Below the pieces are notes generated by a model that saw only the letters and a program-made list of their open reading frames with translations, did no database searches and was not told the origin of the DNA. Positions 51,533-59,850 of a stretch of DNA of 64,000 nucleotides are shown here, one piece after another. Made by a program: the position numbers and the translations under genes. How positions within the stretch are numbered: the stretch's first letter is position 1; the number at the start of each line of letters is the position of its first letter. The DNA comes from Akkermansia muciniphila (GTDB lineage: Bacteria > Verrucomicrobiota > Verrucomicrobiia > Verrucomicrobiales > Akkermansiaceae), in NCBI RefSeq assembly GCF_002884975.1, contig NZ_PJKB01000002.1, forward strand, positions 310,001 to 374,000, written 5' to 3'.

Positions 51533-54496
51533 TTATTTGACTGTCACGGTCGTCTGGGCCGGTTTAAGGCCGTTGGAGATGACCTGGAGCGTCACTTTTC
51601 CGGATTCACCCTTGCGGGAGCGCAGAACAACCTGGGCAAGGCCGTTGAAAGCCTTGATTTTCATGATGTTCTTATTTTCCGGATTGGCCATGGTGGTGAA
51701 GTCCGTGGGGTCTCCGTTGCAGATGCCGGCAATGTCCGCCGGACCGCTTACCTTGAAGGTGAGCTGGTTTTTACTGCGGGGCACCATGCGGCCCTGCGCG
51801 TCACGGACGGCTACGGTGACGTAGGAGAGGTCATAGCCGTCTCCCTTGATTTCACTGCGGTCCGGCTTGAGGGTGAGCGCCGCCGGTTTTCCAGTGGTAG
51901 TTACCGTATCCGTAGCCCAGGGTTTGCCGTCTTTTTTGGCGACTACCTTGAGGGTGCCGGGCGTGTATTTCACGTCTTCCCACACGAGGCGGTAGCGGTC
52001 CTTGTCACCGGTGCCCTTTTTACGGACGCCCTGGGATTTTCCGTTCAGGAAGAGTTCCGCTTCATCCCCGCTGGTATAGACGTGCACAGGCGTTACTTCA
52101 CCCTTGCGTTCCGGCCAGTTCCAGTGCGGCAGGATGTGGGCCATCTTGACATCCGGCCTCCAGTGGGCCTGGTAGATGTAGAAGCGGTCCTTCTTGAATC
52201 CGCACAGGTCCACGATGCCGAAGTAGGAGCTGCGGGAGGGAGCGCGGTTGCCCATTTTCTTGAGCTCCGCCATCAGTTTTTCGCGTTCCGGTCCTTCCGG
52301 CACGTTCAGGGCGTTGGTGGCGTCCAGGTTGTACGGGGTGGGTTCGCCCAGGTAGTCGAAGCCCGTCCACACGTATTCGCCCGCACTGTTGGGGTTGTCG
52401 TCCTGAGCGGCGAATTCCACGTCCGGGCGGTAAGCCCAGCCGGGGGCGTAAAGGTCATAGGAGCTGACTTGGTAGAGGAAGAAGCCTTTGCTCTTGTTCC
52501 AGTCCACCGGGAAGAAGTATTCTCCCCGCGTGCTGACGCAGGAGGAGGTTTCACTGGCGTAGAAGGGCTGGTCCGGACGGTCCTTGGAGAAGCCCTTGTA
52601 TGCATCGGGCTTGTAGTTGTAGCCGTAGACATCCAGGGTGTCCGCAAAACCGTTCCGCGCCGCGCCGCGGTCATTGCAGCCTGCCGTTACTTTGCGGGTG
52701 GGGTCTTCCCGGTGGAAGAGGTCCGTGAGTGTCTGGGAAACATGGTGCAGGTTTTTATTGCCCTGTTCCGGCACTTCATTGCCCGTGCTCCAGGCGATGA
52801 CGCTGGGGTGGTTGCGGTCCCGGTGGCAGAAGTTGACCAGGTCGCGTTCATGCCATTCGTCAAAGTAGTTGTGGTAGTCCTGCCCCTTTTTGGCGCTGTG
52901 CCACATGTCAAAGAGTTCGTCAATGACCAGGATGCCCATCTTGTCGCACAGGTCCAGCACTTCCGGTGCGGGCGGGTTGTGGGAGGTACGGATGGAGTTG
53001 ACGCCGAATTCCTTCAGGATTTCAATCTGGCGTTCATAGCCGCGCGTGTGGGCGGCTCCGCCCAGCGGCCCCAGGTCATGGTGCTGGCAGACACCCTTGA
53101 GCTGCACGCGTTCCCCGTTGAGGTAGAAGCCCGTGGGCTTCCATTCAATGGTGCGTACGCCAAAGTTCGTGAGCTTCTGGTCAATGATCTTGTCACCCAG
53201 CTTGACGGTGGTCTTCATCTTGTACAGATGGGGGGCTTGGAGCGTCCACAGGGTGGGGTTTTTAAGGGACAGCGTGCTGGTGACCTTGCCCTTTTCCCCA
53301 GCGGGAATGGCTTCTCCCTTGGTGGTGGTTGCAGCCACTACCTTGTCACCGTCCAGGATTTCTTCCGTAACGGTGGGGATGACGGGCTTGTCCGTGGTGT
53401 TTTTCACCGTGGTGTCCACTTCCACCTTGGCGGCGGATTTGGTGACTTCCGGAGTTTTGACGAAGACGCCCCAGTGTTCAATGTGCACGGGGTTGGATTC
53501 CGTGAGCCATACGTGGCGGTGGATGCCGCCGCCCGGATACCAGCGGGAGGAGTTGGGGGGATTGTCCACCCTGACGGCGATGGTGTTTTTCTGGCCGAAT
53601 TTCAGGAAGGGCGTGATGTCCACGCGGAAGGAGCCGTAACCGTATTTCCATTCTCCGGCCAGGTCCCCGTTCACATAGATTTTCGGGCGGGACATGATGC
53701 CGTCAAAGTCCAGGTAGAATTGGTTGCCCTTGGCGTCCGCGGGAACTTCCAGCGTCTTGCGGTACCAGCCGATGCCGTCCCAGGGAAGCTTGCCGGTTTC
53801 ATTGGGGAGGTCCATGCGGTACGGGCCTTCCACACCCCAGTCATGCGGCAGGTTCAGGGAACGCCAGTTTTTGTCGTTAAAGCCCGGGCTGGAGGGATGG
53901 TCCGCCTTGCTGGCTCCGGCGGCCGCCTGCGGGCGGATGATTTCCCCCTTGTCGTTTTTAAAGGTGATTTCACGGATGCTGGCCCAGTTGCCCTGGTTGT
54001 TGCCCGTGCAGGTAATCCGGAAGTAGCGGGGCTTGCCGCCCTTGTTTTCCACTGTGTCTTCCTTGGAGTTGTTTTGTCCGGAAGTTTTGTCTTCAATGGT
54101 CGTCCAGCGTTTTCCGTCACCGGAGCCTTCCAGCTTGAAAAGATGGTTGTTCTGTTTTTCCCACAGGATATTGATGGTTTTCACATCCACGGGGCGACCC
54201 ATGTCCACGGTGATTTTTTCTCCGCTTTTACCGCCGTCGGCACACCAGCGGGTGGACTTGTCCCCGTCCACGGCATTGTCCGCAGGATTACCGGATTCTT
54301 CACTGGTGGCAGTGGCGAACCCCATGGCTTTCCCGGGCTCCGGCTGTGTGCTGCCGTCCGGCATTTTTCCGAAACGTGCAAATTTCCAGTTCCAGTCCAG
54401 GCTCTCCGTTTTGGTAGCGTCCAGGGGGGCCGCCATGAGGCTGGCGATGCTGAACGCAGTGATGCAGAGGGTCGTGCGTGTAATGTTGGTGAACAT
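51533..54496 (-). CDS. Secreted GH2-family beta-galactosidase with an inserted F5/8-type domain
   Basis: 987 residues with a signal peptide (TRTTLCITAFSIASLMAAP). The early part carries an F5/8-type C (CBM32-like) sandwich: GFATATSEESGNPADNAVDG and ITVDMGRPVDVKTINILW, about residues 60-180, inserted into the sugar-binding domain, which resumes with LNLPHDWGVEGPY. The Ig-like and TIM-barrel domains follow. Acid/base Glu is in WSTGNEVPEQG and the nucleophile Glu in FYASETSSCVSTRGEY. Two further beta domains form the C-terminus. The protein is expected to remove terminal beta-galactose from host or dietary glycans, which suits a mucin degrader. Glucuronidase activity is less likely but not excluded. 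An in-frame TTG lies upstream at 54526. Confidence 0.87.
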   Translation of the reverse strand: MFTNITRTTLCITAFSIASLMAAPLDATKTESLDWNWKFARFGKMPDGSTQPEPGKAMGFATATSEESGNPADNAVDGDKSTRWCADGGKSGEKITVDMGRPVDVKTINILWEKQNNHLFKLEGSGDGKRWTTIEDKTSGQNNSKEDTVENKGGKPRYFRITCTGNNQGNWASIREITFKNDKGEIIRPQAAAGASKADHPSSPGFNDKNWRSLNLPHDWGVEGPYRMDLPNETGKLPWDGIGWYRKTLEVPADAKGNQFYLDFDGIMSRPKIYVNGDLAGEWKYGYGSFRVDITPFLKFGQKNTIAVRVDNPPNSSRWYPGGGIHRHVWLTESNPVHIEHWGVFVKTPEVTKSAAKVEVDTTVKNTTDKPVIPTVTEEILDGDKVVAATTTKGEAIPAGEKGKVTSTLSLKNPTLWTLQAPHLYKMKTTVKLGDKIIDQKLTNFGVRTIEWKPTGFYLNGERVQLKGVCQHHDLGPLGGAAHTRGYERQIEILKEFGVNSIRTSHNPPAPEVLDLCDKMGILVIDELFDMWHSAKKGQDYHNYFDEWHERDLVNFCHRDRNHPSVIAWSTGNEVPEQGNKNLHHVSQTLTDLFHREDPTRKVTAGCNDRGAARNGFADTLDVYGYNYKPDAYKGFSKDRPDQPFYASETSSCVSTRGEYFFPVDWNKSKGFFLYQVSSYDLYAPGWAYRPDVEFAAQDDNPNSAGEYVWTGFDYLGEPTPYNLDATNALNVPEGPEREKLMAELKKMGNRAPSRSSYFGIVDLCGFKKDRFYIYQAHWRPDVKMAHILPHWNWPERKGEVTPVHVYTSGDEAELFLNGKSQGVRKKGTGDKDRYRLVWEDVKYTPGTLKVVAKKDGKPWATDTVTTTGKPAALTLKPDRSEIKGDGYDLSYVTVAVRDAQGRMVPRSKNQLTFKVSGPADIAGICNGDPTDFTTMANPENKNIMKIKAFNGLAQVVLRSRKGESGKVTLQVISNGLKPAQTTVTVK

Positions 54497-54524
54497 ATCT
54501 GTGATATTACGACTGGAAATCTGC

Positions 54525-54538
54525 AATCTTGCAAGATT
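54525..54538. repeat. Perfect 14-bp palindrome upstream of the beta-galactosidase
   Basis: AATCTTGCAAGATT, about 30 bases before the ATG at 54496. A weak TTGCAA...TAATAT pair overlaps it, so a repressor could act here. No regulator is adjacent. Confidence 0.4.
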
Positions 54539-54741
54539 TTTATTCCGCAGGACACGGTTTCTGATCAGGTTTTTTCATCCGGACCTCACGTGTCCGGCGT
54601 GATGACTTGGGGATGCCGGTCCGGTATGAATGAATCCGTCTTCCGGAAAGTGCCTTGGCCCGGGAGGCCCCCCCTGGATGTGAGAGTGGCGCGGAAGGTT
54701 CGGTTGATGGACAAAGAACCGCGGGGGGATGAAAAGAGGAT

Positions 54742-54774
54742 GCCGGACCGGCTTTGTTGAAGAGCCGGTCCGGC
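54742..54774 (-). terminator. Hairpin after the SurA-like gene
   Basis: Perfect 12-bp GC-rich stem (54742-54753 with 54763-54774) and 9-base loop, just beyond the reverse-strand gene end at 54805. The following T tract is poor (CTCTTTTC on the reverse strand). Confidence 0.75.
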
Positions 54775-54804
54775 AACGGGGGAAAGATGGGAAAAGGGGA
54801 GGGG

Positions 54805-55923
54805 TTAGATATACACCTTGACGATGGCTTTTTTACGGAGTCGTTCCACCCATTTTTTGTAGCGTTCATTGCTGCGCTTGTTGCGCGCCATCATGTCAAT
54901 CTGCTCCTTGATGGCGGAGAGCGGGGGAGGCGGAGCCAGTTCTTTCTTTTCCACCAGCACAATGGTGAAGCCGGTGGCGTCTACAAGCGGCCCGATGATT
55001 TCCCCGGTATTGGCTCCAAAGATGATGGCCGCGGATTCCGGGGAGAGCGTGGAGCGCTCCGTGACGGGCCAGTCGCCGCCCTTTTCCGCGTACAGGTCCT
55101 TGGAGTAGCGCCTGGCCATGTCTTCAAAGGTGGCGTTTTTGGATTTGATTTCCTTGGCGATGAGTTCCGCCAGGTTGAGCTGCACTTCCGGCGTGGAGGC
55201 GGAGTCGTCCCCCAGCATGGGAATGAAGATTTTCTTGAATTTGATTTTGTCCTTGGTCAGGTCCCGGTATTGTTCCTTGGTAGCCTCGTACTCCTGCCGT
55301 ATTTCTTCCGGGGTGGGCGGTATTTCCTGATCGTACTTGGAGGCGCGCATGATCTGGACCTGGAGCTGTTTTTTCGTCATTTCCCGGAAGGCGCGGATAG
55401 TCATGCCGGACAGGTTCAGGTTTTTCAGGAAGGCGGAGCGGTCGCCGTTGAAGGTGGTCAGGATGGTGCGGTTGATTTCCTGGTCAATGAGGGAGTCGCG
55501 GATCACGCCGCCCATGCCCTCAAATTCGTTGCGGAGCAGTTCGCGCTCCACCAGGTCTTCAATGATGTTTTTCTTCGCCAGGGCAAGCTGCTTGTAGAAT
55601 TCGGGCCCCTGCTTGGGGTACTGGGCCGCCAGCTGGGCGCCGATGGGCATGAGCCGCACGCTGACTTCATTGGCCGTGATGGGGCGTCCGTTCACGGTGG
55701 CCGCTATCCGGTTGACGATGCGCTGGGGCTGGATGCGGGAGGCCGGAGCCTCATTCGGGGAAATGCGCTTGGATTCGTCCGGGCGCACCGTCTCCCTTCC
55801 GTCATCCCCGTGAAGCTGGACGGCCCGGGGGAGGGAGGACTGCGAGTCCACGATGCTTTGCCCCTGTGCAGATACGGCGATGGTACAGATGAGAAGCGCC
55901 TGGAAGTGGGTCCTGATATTCAT
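54805..55923 (-). CDS. SurA-like periplasmic peptidyl-prolyl isomerase/chaperone
   Basis: 372 residues with a signal peptide (HFQALLICTIAVSAQGQ). The N-terminal SurA-type chaperone part starts RIVNRIAATVNGRPITANEV. The parvulin (PpiC) domain is recognised at ATFEDMARRYSKDLYAEKGGDWPVTE to FGANTGEIIGPL (residues about 275-330). The C-terminal helix contains a Pro-rich segment (ELAPPPPLS). It should assist outer-membrane protein folding. The usual second parvulin domain of SurA is absent, so it resembles a single-domain PrsA/SurA hybrid. The name surA is not certain. Confidence 0.83.
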   Translation of the reverse strand: MNIRTHFQALLICTIAVSAQGQSIVDSQSSLPRAVQLHGDDGRETVRPDESKRISPNEAPASRIQPQRIVNRIAATVNGRPITANEVSVRLMPIGAQLAAQYPKQGPEFYKQLALAKKNIIEDLVERELLRNEFEGMGGVIRDSLIDQEINRTILTTFNGDRSAFLKNLNLSGMTIRAFREMTKKQLQVQIMRASKYDQEIPPTPEEIRQEYEATKEQYRDLTKDKIKFKKIFIPMLGDDSASTPEVQLNLAELIAKEIKSKNATFEDMARRYSKDLYAEKGGDWPVTERSTLSPESAAIIFGANTGEIIGPLVDATGFTIVLVEKKELAPPPPLSAIKEQIDMMARNKRSNERYKKWVERLRKKAIVKVYI

Positions 55924-55955
55924 GAAGGGGTAAGAAGAAGCTTTAATGTTTCAGG

Positions 55956-55983
55956 ATGATAGGGGACGGACCTGTAAAGACAA
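55956..55983 (-). promoter_or_regulatory. Promoter of the SurA-like gene
   Basis: Reverse strand: TTGTCT (55983-55978), 16-base spacer, TATCAT (55961-55956), giving a leader of about 25 bases. Confidence 0.5.
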
Positions 55984-56099
55984 TCTATTTTTTGGTATGT
56001 ATGGCGCGAATCCCTTATGGAAGGGAGGGTGTTTCCTCCGCTTCTGCTGACTGTGGATGTGCTTGGTAAATGCCGTTTTTCCCTATACAGTGTGCGGCG

Positions 56100-56825
56100 A
56101 TGCACAATTGCCGTTTATTGCAGGGAGTGGTCCGTTCCTCCCGTCCGGCCAATATTCCCACGCTGTTTACCAATGCGGCGGCGGCCTGGGCCGCTGTCCG
56201 GGGGGCGGAGCTGCCGCCAGCCGGCCTGTACGCCGGCACGGTGCTGATGGGACTGTGTTTTTATTTGTACGGCATGTGGGAGAATGACCGTGTGGACGCC
56301 CGGTGGGACGCGTCACGTTATCCGGACCGTCCGGTGCCGTGCGGTGCGGTGAGCGTGTCCGTGCTGAGGCTTCTGGCACTGGCGGCCGGGTTGTCCGGCC
56401 TGGTGCTGAATATGGTGCTGGGCGGTGAGTTTGCGCTGGGCGCCCTGCTGCTGATCGTGATTTCCCTGTATAATATGTTTCACAAGCTGTGGAGCGGGTC
56501 CATTCTTCTGATGGGGCTGTGCCGCGGGCTGTGGGTTCTGGCGGCGGGGCTGGTGTTTGCCCATGCGGCGGGGGAGCCTTCCCTGCCTCCGGCGCTGGCC
56601 TGGTATGCCTTCGGCCTGTTTGCGTTTACGTGCGTGATTTCCCTGGTGGCAAGGCGTGAGGCGGGCAGGCCCCGCGTTCAGGCGGCGGTTGGCTTGCTGC
56701 TTTCCGGCATGTGCCTGTTTGATGTGGTGTGGCTGCTGTTCTTCGGTTCCTGGCTGTGGATTGGCGCCGTTTTACTGTGGGCCGGAACGCGGCTGCTGCA
56801 GAGGCTCGGGTGCCGGGCTACATAG
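56100..56825 (+). CDS. UbiA-family prenyltransferase-like membrane protein
   Basis: 241 residues, seven to eight hydrophobic helices. The first Asp-rich motif is clear: ENDRVDARWDASRYPDRP (Asn62, Asp63, Asp66, Asp70), the NDxxDxxxD signature that binds prenyl diphosphate through Mg. The second Asp motif of the UbiA superfamily is hard to place. The EboC-like and SCO4491-like subgroups have similar short proteins. The substrate is unknown. A TATACA ten bases before the ATG suggests a very short leader. exbB follows after 55 bases. Confidence 0.75.
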   Translation: MHNCRLLQGVVRSSRPANIPTLFTNAAAAWAAVRGAELPPAGLYAGTVLMGLCFYLYGMWENDRVDARWDASRYPDRPVPCGAVSVSVLRLLALAAGLSGLVLNMVLGGEFALGALLLIVISLYNMFHKLWSGSILLMGLCRGLWVLAAGLVFAHAAGEPSLPPALAWYAFGLFAFTCVISLVARREAGRPRVQAAVGLLLSGMCLFDVVWLLFFGSWLWIGAVLLWAGTRLLQRLGCRAT

Positions 56826-56880
56826 GTTTGGATTGAAATTACACGGAAAGTGTGCATGATTTAACGCGAGAAAGAGGGTT

Positions 56881-57531
56881 ATGAATGAATTGATCATCAA
56901 GATAGGGCCGTTGTTCTGGGTTTTGAGCGTTCTGGCCGTGTATGCGCTGGCGGTCGTGGCGGAACGGATTTTATATTTCCACAGGATTCAGATTAATACC
57001 GGGGATTTTTTGAGGGGCATTTCCAAGCTGGTGAATGCCGGCAGCGTGGATGAAGCCCGGCATGAGGCTTCCATTCTTCCGGGGCCTGCGCCCCGCGTGG
57101 TTTCCTCCGTGCTGGCGCATTCCGGCCTGCCGCGCGAGGAGCTTCGCGCCGTGGCGGAGGATTCCGTCCAGATGGAGGTGTTCCAGATTGAGAAGAATAT
57201 CCGCGGCCTGCTGGTGGTGGCTACCGTCAGCCCGCTGATAGGCGTGCTGGGGACCATTCAGGGACTGGTGGGCTTTTATTCCCAGCCGGGCCTGCTGGAA
57301 GGGAAGGCTCCCACCCTCGCCATGTCGGATGCCGTTTACCAGGCCCTGCTGAGTTCCGCGCTGGGTCTGAGCATTGCGATTCCGGCGTACCTGTTTTATT
57401 CCTACCTGGCTTCCCGCTCCCGCCAGATTGTACATTCTCTGGAACGGGCCGGCACGGAGGCCGTCTGCCTGGTGTGCGACGCACGCCGGAGGCGGGAGGA
57501 GGGAGAGAGCATGACGGGCCGCGGAGTGTAA
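56881..57531 (+). CDS. exbB: ExbB/TolQ/MotA-family proton-channel protein
   Basis: 216 residues with three transmembrane helices: one at the N-terminus (LFWVLSVLAVYALAVVAE) and two later (VVATVSPLIGVLGTIQGLVG and LLSSALGLSIAIPAYLFYS) separated by a short loop. The T-V-x-P-x-x-G-x-L-G-T-x-x-G core is diagnostic. The large cytoplasmic segment lies between helix 1 and 2. With ExbD it uses the proton gradient to drive TonB. A Shine-Dalgarno-like AAAGAGG precedes the ATG. Confidence 0.9.
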   Translation: MNELIIKIGPLFWVLSVLAVYALAVVAERILYFHRIQINTGDFLRGISKLVNAGSVDEARHEASILPGPAPRVVSSVLAHSGLPREELRAVAEDSVQMEVFQIEKNIRGLLVVATVSPLIGVLGTIQGLVGFYSQPGLLEGKAPTLAMSDAVYQALLSSALGLSIAIPAYLFYSYLASRSRQIVHSLERAGTEAVCLVCDARRRREEGESMTGRGV

Positions 57532-57557
57532 GGTAACCATAAGGAAGGAGGAAGCGC

Positions 57558-57992
57558 GTGCAGATCAAGACCCGTTCAACGTTGCCTACCGGGGCGTTTT
57601 TCATGCAGGTGGTTGTCCTGCTGGATCTCGTTGTCCTGGTCTGTGTGCTGACGATCATGACTTCCCGCGTGGGGATGGCGTACGGATATGAGGTGAAGGC
57701 CCCGTCTTCCCGGTTCCTGATGAACATTGTGGGGGATGCGGAGTTTATTTCCGTCACGGCCGGGGACCAGCCGGCTTTTTATATAGGAAACCGCCTGATT
57801 GAGGGTGGTCTGCCCGGGGTTTCCGCAGAGCTGGACCGTATTTCCCGTGAGCATGAGGGGAACGGCAGCGGGCGCATGAGCATTGCGCTGAGGCTGGATT
57901 CCGCCGTTTCCCGTGCTCTGGAGCAGCAGCTGGTGGACATGGTGCTTGCCAGGGGAATGACGTGCTATATTGCCGCGGAGCCGGCGGATTGA
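57558..57992 (+). CDS. exbD: ExbD/TolR-family energy-transducing protein
   Basis: 144 residues starting at a GTG behind a strong AAGGAGG. One N-terminal transmembrane helix (FFMQVVVLLDLVVLVCVLTIM) carries the essential membrane Asp (Asp23). A small periplasmic alpha/beta domain follows. The N-terminal Thr/Pro segment usual in ExbD is shorter than normal. It is in the exbB-exbD order typical of TonB energisation. The pair could also serve a Tol-type role. Confidence 0.8.
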   Translation: MQIKTRSTLPTGAFFMQVVVLLDLVVLVCVLTIMTSRVGMAYGYEVKAPSSRFLMNIVGDAEFISVTAGDQPAFYIGNRLIEGGLPGVSAELDRISREHEGNGSGRMSIALRLDSAVSRALEQQLVDMVLARGMTCYIAAEPAD

Positions 57993-58013
57993 CTTTTTTT
58001 TCCTTTCTTCCGC

Positions 58014-58778
58014 ATGAAGCTGAACAAAAAGAGCCGGGCCAAGATTTTCGACCTTCATCTGGGGTTGACGTTTGACTGGCGGGATACCGGCATTTTGCGC
58101 TGGCGTATTTTGCTATGGATGCTTGTGTTCGGCGTCTGCCTGTTCATTGCCGCCCTATTTGTCCATGTGGATGTTCCGGGAGCGCGCAAAACGGGGGAGC
58201 AGCCGGGCGCCGTTGTGCTGCTGCCCGCAGATAACCCGCGCCTGCACCAGTATGTGCTGCGCAATACGCCCCTGCCTGTGAGGGGCCCTGTCTGGGCTGA
58301 TCCGGTGACGGCGGGGCCGATCGGGGAAACGGGGATCACGCTGCCCTCCCTGCGCTCGGCGGATACGCCCCTGGCTCCTCTCCCCTCCGTGTCCGTGCCT
58401 ACTGTGGCGGACCAGGTCTGGCGCATGTGGCAGCATCCGGATTTTCATATCCGCGCCATGTTGAATCCTTCCCTGGACGTTTCCGGCACGTGCATCCCCT
58501 ACCTGTCTTTCTGTTCTCCGGGGCTGGATGGGCAGATTGTCACCGCCGGGTCCCTGTCCGGTTTTTCCAGAAGCGAGGACCATACGGGGTTGAGGAGTGA
58601 GTTTTTTGTGGTGGTGGACGTCTGGGGCGTGCCCTCCCAGGTGCTGCTGATGGAGTCTTCCGGAAGCTCCGGGGCGGATGAGTCCGCCATGCGGTTTGCC
58701 CGGTCCCTGCGATGGTCCCCATCCCGGGAGCCGCGTAGCGGCACCATGTCCATTGAGTGGAAGGAGGAAGAGCCGTGA
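58014..58778 (+). CDS. TonB-like energy transducer
   Basis: 254 residues. A basic N-terminus and a single helix (about 30-50, ILLWMLVFGVCLFIAALFV) anchor it in the inner membrane. A Pro-rich periplasmic stretch (about 85-135) follows. The C-terminal 60 residues match the TonB fold: FFVVVDVWGVPSQVLLMESS, then ESAMRFARSLRWSP, and the terminal strand SIEWKEEE. It follows exbD after 21 bases and is most likely the TonB partner of this ExbBD pair. The domain before the C-terminal part is not a standard TonB linker. Confidence 0.78.
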   Translation: MKLNKKSRAKIFDLHLGLTFDWRDTGILRWRILLWMLVFGVCLFIAALFVHVDVPGARKTGEQPGAVVLLPADNPRLHQYVLRNTPLPVRGPVWADPVTAGPIGETGITLPSLRSADTPLAPLPSVSVPTVADQVWRMWQHPDFHIRAMLNPSLDVSGTCIPYLSFCSPGLDGQIVTAGSLSGFSRSEDHTGLRSEFFVVVDVWGVPSQVLLMESSGSSGADESAMRFARSLRWSPSREPRSGTMSIEWKEEEP

Positions 58779-58996
58779 GCATGTCCCTTCCGGAGTTTTT
58801 GCTGCATCTGTTCCTGGTGGGAGCCGGAGCTTTTTGCGCCGTAGTGCTCGTCTGCCTGGTGACGGCCTGGGTGCGGTCTTTCCTGGACCGCAGGCACAAG
58901 GAGCGGTGCCGCATTTGCGGGTTCCGGTTCTATGTACGGGACGGGAATCCGCGCGCGGAGTGCCCGCATTGCGGCGCGGCCAACAGGAAAGGTTAA
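58775..58996 (+). CDS. Small membrane protein with zinc-ribbon-like domain
   Basis: 73 residues. GTG start (VSMSLPEF...) overlapping the TonB-like stop by 4 bases and preceded by AAGGAGG, which decides the start over the ATG six bases later. One transmembrane helix (LLHLFLVGAGAFCAVVLVCLV) is followed by a CRICG...CPHCG pair of knuckles that can bind zinc. Function unknown. Its tight coupling suggests a part of the ExbB/ExbD/TonB assembly. Confidence 0.72.
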   Translation: MSMSLPEFLLHLFLVGAGAFCAVVLVCLVTAWVRSFLDRRHKERCRICGFRFYVRDGNPRAECPHCGAANRKG

Positions 58997-59026
58997 AAAT
59001 CCCCCGTGCGGAAGGCCGCTTGGGGG
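58996..59026. terminator. Hairpin terminator between the TonB-type operon and the convergent lipoprotein
   Basis: Stem CCCCC-GT-GCGG with CCGC-TT-GGGGG (59001-59025), with a run of A before it (58996-59000), so it terminates the reverse-strand gene well. The forward side has no T tract. Confidence 0.6.
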
Positions 59027-59048
59027 GTGTAGTGAATGGTTGGCCGGA

Positions 59049-59492
59049 TTAATAAATCCGGAGGGATTCTTCATCAATGGGCAGGGAATCCATGCCCAGG
59101 TCTTCCGCTCCGTGCGTTCCCATCTCCTCCCGCACATGGATGACGTCCACCCGGCTGCTTTTGCCTTCCCCGGAACGGTAGCGGATGCGCGGTTCCCTGA
59201 TGACGACAGTGTTGCCGCCCATGGCCGCCGCTTCCTTGGTGAAGTAGTTAATCAGGTCCTTGTCTTCCATGGAGACATGGACAATCCGCCCTTCCGGACC
59301 GTTAAAGTGCCCCACATTCGTGTATTCCCCCATGGGATATTCATCAATGACCAGAACTTCGTTCTGCGGGATGGGCGCGCGCGGCGGGCCGGAAGTGACC
59401 GGCGTCCACGCATTGGGGCCGGAGGGGGAGGAGCAGGCTGCAATCAGACTTGTGATCAGGCAAAAGGCCAGACTGATAAAAGGCGCGTTCAT
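59049..59492 (-). CDS. Lipoprotein of unknown function
   Basis: 147 residues. The signal peptide ends in a lipobox (SLIAACSS), then a Pro/Ser-rich linker. The mature domain is about 100 residues of beta/alpha type with NEVLVIDEYPMGEYTNVGHF and the TKEAAAMGGNTVVIREP segment, resembling small heavy-metal-binding or YbjQ-type folds in outline (a guess). The ATG at 59492 gives the signal peptide; the frame is open further upstream but runs through the neighbouring short ORF. It follows that ORF after 13 bases. Confidence 0.72.
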   Translation of the reverse strand: MNAPFISLAFCLITSLIAACSSPSGPNAWTPVTSGPPRAPIPQNEVLVIDEYPMGEYTNVGHFNGPEGRIVHVSMEDKDLINYFTKEAAAMGGNTVVIREPRIRYRSGEGKSSRVDVIHVREEMGTHGAEDLGMDSLPIDEESLRIY

Positions 59493-59505
59493 GGTTGTCC
59501 TGCCG

Positions 59506-59769
59506 TCAATAATCGGCAGGCGGCACAAAAATGCAACGGTAAACTTCGTTGCCGTCATGAAAGATTTGCACCATGACACGTTCAGGCGTTCTTTTAACGC
59601 AGTAGGAGTCGTGTTCCTCCGGGATGGGGGGTGCGTAACGGCGCGTGCTGCGGCGGGCAAAGACATGCTGGCGGAATACTCCCACGACGGCATGATTGCT
59701 CATTTTGACAATGGTATAGTAGTCGCTGGTAGGCAGGGTGATGGAAGGAGGAACGTCTTTGGCACTCAC
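59506..59769 (-). CDS. Possible small protein upstream of the lipoprotein
   Basis: An 87-residue frame (GTG start at 59769, or ATG at 59703 giving 65 residues) ends 13 bases before the lipoprotein start on the same strand. Sequence is mixed and slightly basic, with RKARRSTRRY-like clusters, and has no known domain. A promoter-like TCGACA (18-base spacer) TATAAT lies just before the GTG. Coding status is uncertain; the gap to the lipoprotein could otherwise be a leader. Confidence 0.35.
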   Translation of the reverse strand: MSAKDVPPSITLPTSDYYTIVKMSNHAVVGVFRQHVFARRSTRRYAPPIPEEHDSYCVKRTPERVMVQIFHDGNEVYRCIFVPPADY

Positions 59770-59776
59770 GGGCTGG

Positions 59777-59806
59777 ATTATAGATGGCGGCTGAAAACAA
59801 TGTCGA
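59777..59806 (-). promoter_or_regulatory. Promoter-like element for the small reverse-strand genes
   Basis: Reverse strand TCGACA (59806-59801), 18-base spacer, perfect TATAAT (59782-59777). The GTG at 59769 is seven bases beyond the -10 box. Confidence 0.5.
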
Positions 59807-59850
59807 ACCTGAAATGTGGCATGGGATCACGTCCGGAACGGGGTGTGGTC

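Noticed and set aside
48735-51824. Long open frame (1029 codons) on the forward strand over valS
   Set aside because: Antisense to valyl-tRNA synthetase, which has all class I motifs; the frame has no domain and no Shine-Dalgarno sequence.
51431-54760. Long open frame (1109 codons) on the forward strand over the beta-galactosidase
   Set aside because: Antisense shadow of a complete GH2 enzyme with catalytic motifs; its own translation has no recognisable domain.
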